A stretch of 50,670 bases of DNA, taken from assembly GCA_018699395.1 (NCBI GenBank), contig JABIQN010000067.1, positions 1 through 50,670 of the forward strand, given 5' to 3'. The position numbers and the translations under genes were made by a program. Origin of the DNA: Gammaproteobacteria bacterium. Its GTDB lineage: Bacteria; Pseudomonadota; Gammaproteobacteria; Steroidobacterales; Woeseiaceae. Of the stretch, positions 27,053 through 35,391 are shown piece after piece. The notes beneath the pieces are model-generated. The model did no database searches and had not been told where the DNA came from. It saw only the letters and a list, made by a program, of their open reading frames with translations. Positions within the stretch are counted from its first letter, which is position 1. Each line of letters starts with the position of its first letter.

Positions 27053-27259
27053 ATGTCTACAGTAACCGGAACCGTAAAATGGTTTAACGAAGCCAAAGGC
27101 TTTGGCTTCATCGAGCAAGAGTCAGGTCCTGACGTATTTGCTCACTTCAGCAACATTACTGGCAGCGGATTCAAGACACTGGCTGAAGGCCAGAAAGTCG
27201 AGTTCACTGTAACTGACGGCCAGAAAGGTCCTCAGGCAGAGAACATCGTACCGTTATAG
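27053..27259 (+). CDS. CspA-family cold-shock protein
   Basis: 68 residues, the typical single cold-shock domain. RNP1 is KGFGFIEQ and RNP2 is VFAHFSNI. The start [20 protein letters not shown] is standard. It binds single-stranded RNA and DNA and acts as an RNA chaperone. It has its own near-consensus promoter, a long leader and a strong terminator, so it is monocistronic. Several Csp paralogues usually exist in one genome, so I do not assign cspA itself. Confidence 0.95.
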   Translation: MSTVTGTVKWFNEAKGFGFIEQESGPDVFAHFSNITGSGFKTLAEGQKVEFTVTDGQKGPQAENIVPL

Positions 27260-27287
27260 TTTAAACGTTACGAAGCTGTACAAAGAG

Positions 27288-27314
27288 ACGAGGTCTTCGG
27301 ACCTCGTTTTTTTT
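27288..27314 (+). terminator. Rho-independent terminator of the cold-shock gene
   Basis: ACGAGGT (27288-27294) pairs perfectly with ACCTCGT (27301-27307) around a C-TTCG-G loop, the very stable UUCG tetraloop, followed directly by eight T residues (27307-27314). Confidence 0.95.
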
Positions 27315-27441
27315 GTGCCCGATTTTTAGTGTCGGATATCTAGACTGAGCCGGAACTCAACAACATAATGCAAGCGCATGTTTGTAAGTCGAGTAATTAT
27401 CTTCATATCTGCTCCTCTGATTTCAAGTATTCTAAGCAGCT

Positions 27442-29265
27442 ATGGTCGATACAAATAACTCTGACGCCGGATTCGCACGGCGAGCCTTGGGCGTATTCGG
27501 CTATAGCCGCCGAGCGCTTTCGCTTGTTTGGCTAACCAGTCGCCCGTTGACGGTAGCGTTGGCTATACTGACCATCATTGGTGGCATTTTGCCTGCAGTA
27601 ATTGCCTACATCGGACAGCTAATCGTCGATGGTGTCGTGGCCGCGACACAAGCATCAACTCCAGACACACGCGCCATTCTGATTCTCGTCGGCCTAGAGG
27701 CCATTGTCGTGATCGCAGTTGCGGCAACCCAAAGAGGTATTTCTGCAAGCCAGTCCTTGTTGCGTGCCTTGCTCGGCCAGCGGGTCAACGTCATGATTCT
27801 TGAGAAGGCGATGACGCTAGAGCTATCTCACTTCGAAGATTCTGAGTTCTATGACAAGCTCACGCAAGCCCGGCGCGAGGCTTCGAGCAGGCCCTTAAGC
27901 TTGGTCAATCGAACGTTTGGGCTAGTGCAGAATGTGATTTCATTAACGAGCTATGCCATCTTGTTATTCACCTTCTCGCCTTGGGCCGTCGTGATCCTAG
28001 TGGTCGCAGGCTTACCGTCCTTTTTTGCAGAAGCCAAGTTCTCTGGAGATGCGTTCCGGCTTTTCCGCTGGCGCTCGCCCGATACGCGCATGCAAATATA
28101 TCTCGAAACTGTCATCGCACGTGAGGATGGCGTTAAAGAGGTGAAGTTGTTTCAACTTGGTCCGCGCTTACTGCAGCGATATCGCGATATTTTTCTGAAG
28201 TTGTTTATAGAAGATCGCAAACTAACGATTCGCCGTGACATCTGGGGCTTTCTACTTGGGTTACTATCGATCAGCGCCCTTTACGCCGCATACGGATGGA
28301 TCGTTATCACTACCATCGCGGGCGCAATCACTTTGGGCGCGATGACGATGTACCTGATCTTGTTCCGACAGGGGCAATCGGCTGTCGCGGCAATTCTAAC
28401 TTCGATCAGCGGCATGTATGAAGACAATTTGTACCTGTCCAATTTGTATGAGTACCTGGAGCAGCCTGTTCCTACTCGTCTCGGACATGCCGCACAAGGT
28501 CCGCATCCTGAGCGGGGGCTTGAGTTTGAGAAGGTTTCATTTACCTATGCCGGCGCGAAAGAGAAAGCACTCAGTAACGTCAGCTTGCAAATAAAGCCTG
28601 GAGAAAGCCTCGCGCTGGTCGGCGAAAATGGATCTGGCAAGACAACACTAATTAAACTTCTTACACGGCTCTATGACCCTACGGCAGGACGCATTCTGCT
28701 CGATGGGCTGGACCTGCAAGAATGGGACGTCGAAGCATTGCGGCAACGAGTCGGTGTTATTTTTCAGGACTTCGGACGCTATCAGTTTTCGGTTGGCGAG
28801 AATATTGGTGCGGGTGACATTCGTCACATCGATGACAAGGATCGTTGGAAGGCCGCAGCAACGACCGGGCTTGCGGCGCCGTTTATTGAGGACATGCCGG
28901 ACAGTTACGAAACGCAACTTGGTCGTTGGTTCAAGGGCGGGCGCGAACTGTCCGGTGGTCAATGGCAAAAAGTTGCACTATCGCGAGCGTTCATGCGTAG
29001 CGATGCCGATATTCTTGTACTCGACGAACCAACCGCGGCGATGGACGCATCATCCGAAGCGGAAGTCTTCGAGCATTTCCGAACTGCCAGCAGCAATAAG
29101 ATGACCATTCTTATTTCGCATCGATTCTCAACAGTACGGGCTGCCGCTCAAATCATAGTAATCCATCAAGGCGAAATAATTGAGCGTGGAGATCATGAAA
29201 GCTTGCTCACCAAAGACGGGCAATATGCGCACCTCTTCAACCTCCAAGCAAAGGGCTATAAGTAA
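27442..29265 (+). CDS. ABC exporter, fused permease and ATPase
   Basis: 607 residues. The N-terminal half has six predicted membrane helices (about 30-330); the C-terminal half is an ABC ATPase with Walker A GENGSGKTT, signature LSGGQWQK, Walker B ILVLDEPTAAMD and an H-loop ISHRFSTV. This is the half-transporter layout of lipid, peptide or drug exporters that work as homodimers. The substrate is unknown; no leader-peptidase domain is present. The next gene, 50 bases downstream, is a small frame and then a rhomboid protease. Confidence 0.9.
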   Translation: MVDTNNSDAGFARRALGVFGYSRRALSLVWLTSRPLTVALAILTIIGGILPAVIAYIGQLIVDGVVAATQASTPDTRAILILVGLEAIVVIAVAATQRGISASQSLLRALLGQRVNVMILEKAMTLELSHFEDSEFYDKLTQARREASSRPLSLVNRTFGLVQNVISLTSYAILLFTFSPWAVVILVVAGLPSFFAEAKFSGDAFRLFRWRSPDTRMQIYLETVIAREDGVKEVKLFQLGPRLLQRYRDIFLKLFIEDRKLTIRRDIWGFLLGLLSISALYAAYGWIVITTIAGAITLGAMTMYLILFRQGQSAVAAILTSISGMYEDNLYLSNLYEYLEQPVPTRLGHAAQGPHPERGLEFEKVSFTYAGAKEKALSNVSLQIKPGESLALVGENGSGKTTLIKLLTRLYDPTAGRILLDGLDLQEWDVEALRQRVGVIFQDFGRYQFSVGENIGAGDIRHIDDKDRWKAAATTGLAAPFIEDMPDSYETQLGRWFKGGRELSGGQWQKVALSRAFMRSDADILVLDEPTAAMDASSEAEVFEHFRTASSNKMTILISHRFSTVRAAAQIIVIHQGEIIERGDHESLLTKDGQYAHLFNLQAKGYK

Positions 29266-29315
29266 TTGATTGAATTAATAAAAATAAAATCACTTGCAGT
29301 CTCTCGGCACTTGCT

Positions 29316-29534
29316 TTGAGCTATCAGAGTGAACCCACCACCGAAGTAGCTGACATCATTAACGCGGTGCGGCTCATACGCCAAGAGAAGAAGACCGGAC
29401 CGATCGAAGTCGACGAGCGCGCGGGCAGTATAGTGCTCAATCAGAACCTTCTCGATATTCCAGCTAACCAAATCAATGACACGATACTGCAAGTCACTAT
29501 TTTCGATGGAACAATCACCTGTAAGGATCGGTAA
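29316..29534 (+). CDS. Small hypothetical protein coupled to the rhomboid gene
   Basis: 72 residues from a TTG start, ending in a TAATG overlap with the rhomboid gene. The sequence is polar and protein-like (EVADIINAVRLIRQEKKTG, then DERAGSIVLNQNLLDIPANQ), without signal or membrane segment. No family is recognised. The one-base overlap favours translation. Against it stand the rare start codon, the weak ribosome-binding site and an alternative 102-codon frame on the other strand. Confidence 0.4.
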   Translation: MSYQSEPTTEVADIINAVRLIRQEKKTGPIEVDERAGSIVLNQNLLDIPANQINDTILQVTIFDGTITCKDR

Positions 29535-30130
29535 TGCTCGAGTCCGGTATTGTCGCAGCCCCATTAATAATGATCCTGACCATCGGCATCAGCCTAATCG
29601 GTTTGTTCCGATCACCGCGCATCATCGATATGTGTCTGTTTCGACCAAATCAATTTCTGCGCGCCAAAAAATATAACACGATTATCCTAAGTGGCTTCGT
29701 ACATGCTGATGTTGGACACCTTCTGTTCAACATGTTCACGTTCTATTTCTTCGCATTCCCAATGGAGCGGTTCATCGGCACCGTGCCGTTTTTAATTCTG
29801 TACCTCTTTGGCCTCGTCGTTAGCCATACCTGCACCTGGTATAAACATCGCGACAACCCTGGCTATGCATCCCTTGGCGCATCGGGCGCTATATCGGCAG
29901 TTCTGTTTGCGTACATCGTTTACTTCCCAACAACGACGTTAATGATTATGCCGATTCCGGTTCCGATACCGGCATTTCTATTCGCTATCAGCTACGTCGG
30001 ATACTCCTACTGGGCGTCGACGCAAAACACGGGGCGCATCAACCATGATGCGCACCTGTGCGGTGCAGTCAGTGGCCTGATCTTTATAGCGCTCACAGAC
30101 CCAAGCGCATTTTCTCGTATTCTTGGGTAA
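29534..30130 (+). CDS. Rhomboid-family intramembrane serine protease
   Basis: 198 residues with six predicted membrane helices. The catalytic Ser lies in LGASGAISA (G-x-S-G, about residue 115) and the His in NHDAHLCGA (about 171), and HADVGHLLFNM is the conserved helix-2 motif. It should cleave membrane proteins within the bilayer. The substrate is unknown. It begins one base inside the stop of a small upstream frame. Confidence 0.9.
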   Translation: MLESGIVAAPLIMILTIGISLIGLFRSPRIIDMCLFRPNQFLRAKKYNTIILSGFVHADVGHLLFNMFTFYFFAFPMERFIGTVPFLILYLFGLVVSHTCTWYKHRDNPGYASLGASGAISAVLFAYIVYFPTTTLMIMPIPVPIPAFLFAISYVGYSYWASTQNTGRINHDAHLCGAVSGLIFIALTDPSAFSRILG

Positions 30131-30303
30131 CCCACATTAGCCGAACCCTTCCGAGAGGACGCCGTCATGATCATTAACTAGGTGGGTAAGGCTTTAGTCC
30201 TTAATCACTGACCCCAATAACGGTCCGTCCGCGCATGTGATTCCGAAGAATATCGACGCGACCAAGACACATCGGACCCCAGATTTTATCACGACATACC
30301 CAG

Positions 30304-30840
30304 CTAGTTTGCCGCTTCGAACAGCTTCATATTCTTCTCGATATCATATGGTCGCTCTTCGAGCGCATGTATGTCCCATTCACTTCTATGCATCTTGAAA
30401 AAGTCACCTCCATAAACATGGATAGCGCCAGTGAATCCTGAAGTAGGATTGCTTACCGAGTGAATAATGTTTTTGCCAAGGGTGGTTACATCTGTTGGGC
30501 CTAGCGATTTAGCGCCCGCCTCTTCGATTCGTCCTTTGCCATCATCCTTCAAGCGTCGCCAGAAAACATTATCCTCACGGCCGCTGTATATGCCAATCAC
30601 TGCCCACATATTGTGATTATGCGGCATTATTTCCAATCCTGGCGCCCAGACAATGTTAAGAATGGTGAGTTCATCAGACACATAGATTTTTTGAACGCCA
30701 CCTTGTTGAGGTATGCCCAGTGCCTTAATAGCTGCCCGCTCATCTGAAACAGCATGAGCCACGACCTCCCGAACAGCTTTGGTTGGTATGCCACCATTAA
30801 GTGCCACCTTACAATCCACAATGAATTGATCAATATCCAT
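30304..30840 (-). CDS. Cupin protein of the cysteine-dioxygenase-like type
   Basis: 178 residues. The central MPHNHNMWAVIGIYSGRED resembles the first metal-binding cupin motif, and IIHSVSNP gives the second His region. The overall pattern is that of cysteine-dioxygenase-like RmlC cupins, which bind one iron in a three-His site and oxidise thiols. The actual substrate is unclear. GAGAGG lies five bases before the ATG at 30840, so I prefer this start to the GTG two codons upstream. Divergent from the methyltransferase-like gene. Confidence 0.75.
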   Translation of the reverse strand: MDIDQFIVDCKVALNGGIPTKAVREVVAHAVSDERAAIKALGIPQQGGVQKIYVSDELTILNIVWAPGLEIMPHNHNMWAVIGIYSGREDNVFWRRLKDDGKGRIEEAGAKSLGPTDVTTLGKNIIHSVSNPTSGFTGAIHVYGGDFFKMHRSEWDIHALEERPYDIEKNMKLFEAAN

Positions 30841-30929
30841 AGTCACCTCTCATAAAAATTATTCGGCCGAGATATTACACCTTCTTAGGAAACTGGTATT
30901 CTTGGTATAAATTACAAAGGACCCTGCTA

Positions 30930-31685
30930 ATGAAATTACTAACTATCGCCCTAATCCTTTCCTTGTCTTTATCCGCACAAGGCGCAAACGATATTGATGC
31001 CAAACTCAAAGCTGCAATGGCTGCAGAATCGCGCCCTCAAGCGCATATTGACCGGGATCCAAATCGTAAACCATTAGCAACACTTAACTTCTTCGGACTG
31101 AAAGATAACATGCGCGTACTCGAGCTAATACCCGGAGGAGGTTGGTATACAAGATTGCTCGCGCCCGTGCTCGCTGAGAATGGCAAGCTGTATCTCATGA
31201 TCGGGACCAACTATGTAAAACAAAACATCATTGGCACACCTGACTTTGAGAAAGTTGAGCTGCTAGAAAGCAATGAGAACGTAAATCGGAGTGACTGGTA
31301 TCGGTATATCACTCAGAATGCAGAACCAGATGACTTTGATGCTGGCGTTAACGAACTCGATATGGTCCTAACGTTTCGAAATCTACATAACTTTAGTAAA
31401 GAAGTCAGACAGATGATGAATTCTCAGATATTCAAGGCACTTAAACATGGTGGTCACTACGGAGTAGTGGACCATACGCGCCGACATATGGAAAAAGAAA
31501 ACAATGAAAATGGGCGACGCATAGACCCTGTATTGGTCATTAAAGAAATGGCAGATATAGGTTTCGAATTTGTTGATTATTCTGACCTTCATTTCCACGC
31601 CGATGACGAGTTGGAGTATGAGGTAGGCCGACGTTCAGTTTCTGGCAATACTGATCGATTCACGATGTTATTTCGGAAACCATAG
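30930..31685 (+). CDS. Exported methyltransferase-like protein
   Basis: 251 residues. A signal peptide (KLLTIALILSLSLSAQGA) precedes a class I methyltransferase fold. VLELIPGGGWYTRLLAP is the SAM-binding motif I, and LDMVLTFRNLHNF occupies the position of motif IV. Such exported proteins form a known family (COG4798-like) of unknown function. Because SAM is not expected in the periplasm, its reaction there is puzzling. AAGGA lies upstream of the ATG. Confidence 0.8.
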   Translation: MKLLTIALILSLSLSAQGANDIDAKLKAAMAAESRPQAHIDRDPNRKPLATLNFFGLKDNMRVLELIPGGGWYTRLLAPVLAENGKLYLMIGTNYVKQNIIGTPDFEKVELLESNENVNRSDWYRYITQNAEPDDFDAGVNELDMVLTFRNLHNFSKEVRQMMNSQIFKALKHGGHYGVVDHTRRHMEKENNENGRRIDPVLVIKEMADIGFEFVDYSDLHFHADDELEYEVGRRSVSGNTDRFTMLFRKP

Positions 31686-31806
31686 AACGACAATTTGTAA
31701 GCAAAAAAGAGCCTCCCCCCCTGTCAGCGCGTATCAAAATTTCAGTTTGAGAGCATCTACAAATATTTTCAGAATTAATAACAAAAATCTCAACAGGAAC
31801 ACATTT

Positions 31807-32379
31807 ATGAGCGCATGGATTGAGATGATCCCTGAATACGAAGCGACCGGAGTGCTTCGGGAAATGTACGACAATGCACGAACACCTCATGGCACAGTCG
31901 ATAACGTCATGAAAGCGCACTCGCTGCGTCCACATACGATGGCGGGGCATGTCGCTTTATACCGCAGTGTTTTACACCACAGCGATAATTCCTTACCGCT
32001 GTGGTATCTGGAAATCATCGCGTCATACACCAGCATTAAAAATCGCTGTTCGTACAGCCTGACACACCATTTCATGAATGTACGACGCCTGATTGGTGAC
32101 GATAAACGGGCGGACGCGATATACGATGCATTACAGGACGGAGAGCCTGAGCGATTGTTCTCCGGCAAAGAGCTAGCACTTTTGATTTATGCAGAGAAAT
32201 TGACCTTATCTGTCGGCAGAATGGAAAAAAGTGATATTGACGCGCTGCGAGCTCAAGGCTGTGGCGACGGCGAAATATTGGAAGTCAATCAGGTAATTGC
32301 TTATTTTAACTATTCGAACCGATTATTGAACGGCCTCGGTGTAACGACCGAGGGAGACGCTGTCGGTTTTTACAAGTGA
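31807..32379 (+). CDS. AhpD/carboxymuconolactone-decarboxylase-like protein
   Basis: 190 residues, helical. The region LWYLEIIASYTSIKNRCSYSLTHH corresponds to the AhpD-like active site, usually C-x-x-C-x-x-x-H. Here the first Cys and the His are kept, but the second Cys is Ser. This is the layout of peroxidase-related (YnjA-like) proteins. Loss of the second Cys suggests reduced or altered peroxidase activity. AGGA about ten bases upstream supports the ATG at 31807. Convergent with the M29-like gene. Confidence 0.75.
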   Translation: MSAWIEMIPEYEATGVLREMYDNARTPHGTVDNVMKAHSLRPHTMAGHVALYRSVLHHSDNSLPLWYLEIIASYTSIKNRCSYSLTHHFMNVRRLIGDDKRADAIYDALQDGEPERLFSGKELALLIYAEKLTLSVGRMEKSDIDALRAQGCGDGEILEVNQVIAYFNYSNRLLNGLGVTTEGDAVGFYK

Positions 32380-32385
32380 GTTACG

Positions 32386-33471
32386 TCAGTTTACGCCGTA
32401 TTCCATAACTGGATTCTCAAACAACTGCTGCACCCCAGGATAACCAGACTGAAGTGTTTTAACCGCAGCTGATTCGGCGAACACGAAACGACCATCTCGC
32501 CATAAATCCACACCATCCACGGTTACCGTAGGATCAAAGACGGACATACATATTTCTCCCGGTGGGTAGTCGCCACAAGTATGCAGATGCAGATATCGTG
32601 TATTTCCAAATGCCGAACCACCCCAACGTGCCAGGTGGTTCGTCGCAGTTCCGCGATAGCCATTGTGTGGATGAATACCGGCATGCCAAGAATGTATGAT
32701 GTTGGATTGGATATTAAATCTATCGGCAACGAATTTATAATGGGCTCGTATTTTATCGACTTCGACTGAAGCGCCATCAAAATCGACAATACGTCCATTC
32801 TCAACTAACGCGAACACAACACCGTCGATAAGTATGGCTTCTGGTTTATAGAGGCGTGATCCCGTCGGTGTCAGCCATCGGGTTAATGCAATCTTTCCCG
32901 AAAAAGTATCCGCCAGCATCGGACGGAAAACGCTTATTGGGAAACGCTTTATGGTGACATCACCGATAGGGGTGAGGTCCTCGCCAGAAATCCCATGTAG
33001 ATATGTACCAGATGCGCAACGAATTGTGATTTCCTTTTCGCCAAACATGGCCGCGTTAACTTTACTTGCAAGAAGCGCAAAAAACTCATAATGCGCGCTG
33101 CAAAACGGTGTCGCGAAACTTTCCTCGTCTAGCGCATAGCACACGGTTACACTACCGGCTCCACCAAGCCCGCTAAAGCGCACCTGGTCACCGATGCGTG
33201 ATAGAAAAAGAGTATGGTCCGTAGATTCAATAGCTTGACGAATCTCATCCGGGAACGTATTCACTTCCTCTAGAACGGGCGCAACCACGAGATGAACATC
33301 CAGTGATTGCATACGTGCATACGCAGCAATGACACTGTCTAACGTGGCTGAGTAATAACCATCAGCGCCCTGCTCACTCACGATCGCTAAGGATTCACCG
33401 GCCTTCACACCAATACAATTGAATAACAGGTTATCAATGCCATCACGCAATTTCAGAGGGAGATCTATCAT
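32386..33471 (-). CDS. M29-like protein (aminopeptidase / NicX-type dioxygenase fold)
   Basis: 361 residues. The layout resembles the M29 family, which includes leucine aminopeptidases and 2,5-dihydroxypyridine 5,6-dioxygenase (NicX). IIHSWHAGIHPHNGYRG matches the family's H-x-G-x-x-P region, and FGNTRYLHLHTCGD follows. The H-x-D metal motif expected near the C-terminus reads ICMSVFD, so the metal site may differ. Because the gene ends a Rieske-ferredoxin operon, a role in opening or processing an oxidised substrate is more attractive than peptide digestion, but that is inference. It starts directly after the stop of a 44-residue small gene. Confidence 0.65.
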   Translation of the reverse strand: MIDLPLKLRDGIDNLLFNCIGVKAGESLAIVSEQGADGYYSATLDSVIAAYARMQSLDVHLVVAPVLEEVNTFPDEIRQAIESTDHTLFLSRIGDQVRFSGLGGAGSVTVCYALDEESFATPFCSAHYEFFALLASKVNAAMFGEKEITIRCASGTYLHGISGEDLTPIGDVTIKRFPISVFRPMLADTFSGKIALTRWLTPTGSRLYKPEAILIDGVVFALVENGRIVDFDGASVEVDKIRAHYKFVADRFNIQSNIIHSWHAGIHPHNGYRGTATNHLARWGGSAFGNTRYLHLHTCGDYPPGEICMSVFDPTVTVDGVDLWRDGRFVFAESAAVKTLQSGYPGVQQLFENPVMEYGVN

Positions 33472-33606
33472 TCAGGAAACTTCTCGAATGGCCATGCCTT
33501 TGCCATTTTTAACTATTTCCCAAATGCCGGTAACGTACCGATCAACACTTTTTGCGTATATCGCAAGATCACTATCAGCACCCACTATGGATTTCTTATA
33601 ATCCAT
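33472..33606 (-). CDS. 44-residue small protein in the Rieske operon
   Basis: ATG at 33606 with a perfect AAGGAG (33617-33612 on the minus strand) five bases upstream. It ends immediately before the ATG of the M29-like gene and begins 21 bases after the ferredoxin. The peptide starts MDYKKSIVGADSDLAIYAKS and ends GMAIREVS; it is soluble, with no signal, cysteines or membrane helix. No family is recognised. The ribosome-binding site and exact fit between two genes make translation very likely. It may be a small subunit or accessory factor of a neighbouring enzyme. Confidence 0.7.
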   Translation of the reverse strand: MDYKKSIVGADSDLAIYAKSVDRYVTGIWEIVKNGKGMAIREVS

Positions 33607-33627
33607 AACTACTCCTTTATCCAAAGC

Positions 33628-33963
33628 TTACAAATCAAGTGTTATGTCGCCATCTGGAATGGAGCAACAAATCAGCGCCCTGCCGTCCTCCGGCATACTT
33701 AAGGGCTCGTCAAGATAGCTTACATCGCCGCTGCTAATAGAGCACTCGCAAGTGTTACATACTCCGGCTCGGCAGGAAAAATCTGGTGATAGGCCGTTCG
33801 CTTCAGCTAGCTCAAGAAGGGACTCGTGGTTGCCCAGCCACGGAACTTGAATGCCCGACGACGAAAACGTAACTAACAGTACGTCACCGGAAATAATTGG
33901 CGGCTCGTCCCGAGCATCGTCTTGCGTGCGCTTATTGTCGGACATGTTGGTATCGTTGCTCAT
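33628..33963 (-). CDS. [2Fe-2S] ferredoxin, plant type
   Basis: 111 residues. A polar N-terminal tail of about 25 residues precedes a ferredoxin domain with the cluster motif CRAGVCNTC (Cys at about 64, 69 and 72) and a fourth Cys in ALICCSIP. This is the type of domain found at the C-terminus of phthalate- or vanillate-demethylase reductases, here as a separate protein. It probably passes electrons to the Rieske oxygenase encoded 12 bases upstream. No flavin reductase gene is in the window, so a housekeeping reductase must supply it. Confidence 0.9.
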   Translation of the reverse strand: MSNDTNMSDNKRTQDDARDEPPIISGDVLLVTFSSSGIQVPWLGNHESLLELAEANGLSPDFSCRAGVCNTCECSISSGDVSYLDEPLSMPEDGRALICCSIPDGDITLDL

Positions 33964-33975
33964 GGTATTTTCGGT

Positions 33976-34998
33976 CTAGCTAACTTGCTCTTTAGCAATT
34001 ACTCCATCGAGAATTTTACGATAACGAAGAGATCCTGCATCCAGGGCGAGATCCAGCTTCGGCGTAGTCGTGTTTTGCATACCCATATGAACTGCCTCAA
34101 GGATTTCACGATCCTCATTGAACGCTATAACGGCACCATCATTGAGCTGCTTCGCAATAACCGTATCGTGTGGGTCATTATTGTAATGTTGTAGCCAGTA
34201 GTAAGTTGTCGTGTTTTCGTCGATCGGTGTCATGAAATTATAGGACACCATGACGTAGGCCTTATCATTGAGTTCTGATTCCTGTCCTCCGGTTCCTGCC
34301 GGTGTGAATATTGATCGGTTGATGCAAACGCTTGGTACTCGTACCTCATAATGCTGTAAGCGATCGCAGTTACCCTCAAATTTAACCAACGGTGCATAGT
34401 AAGGCGGCAAGGCTTGATCAGAGATCCAGCGCGATACCACCACGCCGTCGTCTAATGTCTTTATCCGTAATGGCGTATCGTCGGTCCCAGGTGCACCGAA
34501 CGACGATTGGTGGACCCATGCAACGTGCGATGGATCCAATAAATTATCCGTCACCCAAAGATAGTGGCAGTCAATTTCGAGCACCCCACCGTCAGTTTTC
34601 CCCCATGCCGGATTTTCGAAATTGGGAATCTCGAAGATTTTCGATTCGTCTGCGTGTTCAGGGTCACCCATCCAGATCCATACAAATCCATATTTCTCTG
34701 CGGTCGGATAGGTTCTGACGCTGGCCTGCGGCGGAATACGACTTTGTGTGGGTGCCAATACGCAATTGCCTGAGCAGTCAAACTGCAGGCCATGATAGCC
34801 ACATTCAATAATGTCACCGAGCAAGCGCCCTTTAGAGAGCGGCAATTTTCGATGTGGACACGCATCTTCCAGCGCAACGACTGCGCCGTCCTGCTGTCGA
34901 TAGAGAACTAGGTTTTCGGCAAGCATCGTACGTGCAACAAGTGCACGCTCAATGTCTCGACTCCATGCGGCGATATACCAGCAGTTATTAAGAAACAA
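33976..34998 (-). CDS. Rieske non-heme iron oxygenase (VanA-like)
   Basis: 340 residues. The N-terminal Rieske domain has C-P-H (ACPHRKLPLSKG, about 46-57) and C-x-x-H (IECGYHGLQFD, about 64-74). The catalytic domain has the mononuclear iron motif DNLLDPSHVAWVH (about 150-162). It is similar in length and N-terminal text (NNCWYIAAWSRDI) to VanA, which removes O-methyl groups; relatives remove N-methyl groups or hydroxylate rings. The start is TTG at 34998, with AGGT upstream. First gene of an operon with ferredoxin, small protein and M29-like protein, divergent from soxBDAG. Confidence 0.88.
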   Translation of the reverse strand: MFLNNCWYIAAWSRDIERALVARTMLAENLVLYRQQDGAVVALEDACPHRKLPLSKGRLLGDIIECGYHGLQFDCSGNCVLAPTQSRIPPQASVRTYPTAEKYGFVWIWMGDPEHADESKIFEIPNFENPAWGKTDGGVLEIDCHYLWVTDNLLDPSHVAWVHQSSFGAPGTDDTPLRIKTLDDGVVVSRWISDQALPPYYAPLVKFEGNCDRLQHYEVRVPSVCINRSIFTPAGTGGQESELNDKAYVMVSYNFMTPIDENTTTYYWLQHYNNDPHDTVIAKQLNDGAVIAFNEDREILEAVHMGMQNTTTPKLDLALDAGSLRYRKILDGVIAKEQVS

Positions 34999-35391
34999 TT
35001 TACCTGTCCATCATTCATCAATCGAGCAGCGAGAATGTAGGAAAAGTGACCGAATTGATATATAAAGTTCCTCATTGTCGTATGAATAAACTGAACAATG
35101 AAAGTAGCATCGACGACCAGCACATCGGACCACGGCAGTTCAGCCTACCTCCCCCCCTCATCTACCCGAGCCTAGGGTCTGGCTTCAGTCCTAACGATCG
35201 CCTACGCTATATCCTGCCTCGATCGACAAATCATTATTGTTGCTGCTTGCCATTCCGGTGTTGGGTTATGATGATGAGAGTTATGAGTAGGAGTCAGCGA
35301 TGTTGATTCAAGTCAAGTTGGACTTGGGTCTCTAGGCAAGAATTATTGGTTAGAAATTCTTCTATAACTTTAGGACTTTTGCGCGTAGAGA
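34999..35391. other. Divergent control region between the Rieske operon and soxBDAG
   Basis: About 390 bases. The left end holds the Rieske ribosome-binding site (minus strand). The right end holds a possible 11-codon leader frame and two inverted repeats before soxB, described separately. I see no promoter pair with good spacing. A regulator gene is not present nearby. An 86-codon frame on the plus strand has no protein-like features. Confidence 0.5.
35300..35361 (+). promoter_or_regulatory. Putative leader peptide and hairpins before soxB
   Basis: AGGAG (35289-35293) is followed after six bases by an ATG (35300) opening an 11-codon frame ending TAG at 35335. Its sequence contains the inverted repeat CAAGTC (35309-35314) / GACTTG (35321-35326). 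Downstream, AAGAATT (35338-35344) and AATTCTT (35355-35361) form a second perfect stem, about 30 bases before the soxB ATG. This layout could be a translated leader controlling sox expression. No run of one amino acid is present, so classical attenuation is not indicated. Confidence 0.3.

Noticed and set aside
29256-29564. 102-codon minus-strand frame opposite the small rhomboid-coupled gene
   Set aside because: It overlaps the ends of three plus-strand genes or frames and has the composition of a shadow frame.
35247-35272. TTGCCA and TATGAT upstream of soxB as a sigma70 promoter
   Set aside because: The spacing is only 14 bases, too short for a normal promoter.
35046-35306. 86-codon plus-strand frame in the Rieske-sox gap
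   Set aside because: Odd composition with Cys and Pro runs, no ribosome-binding site, and it lies in a divergent control region.
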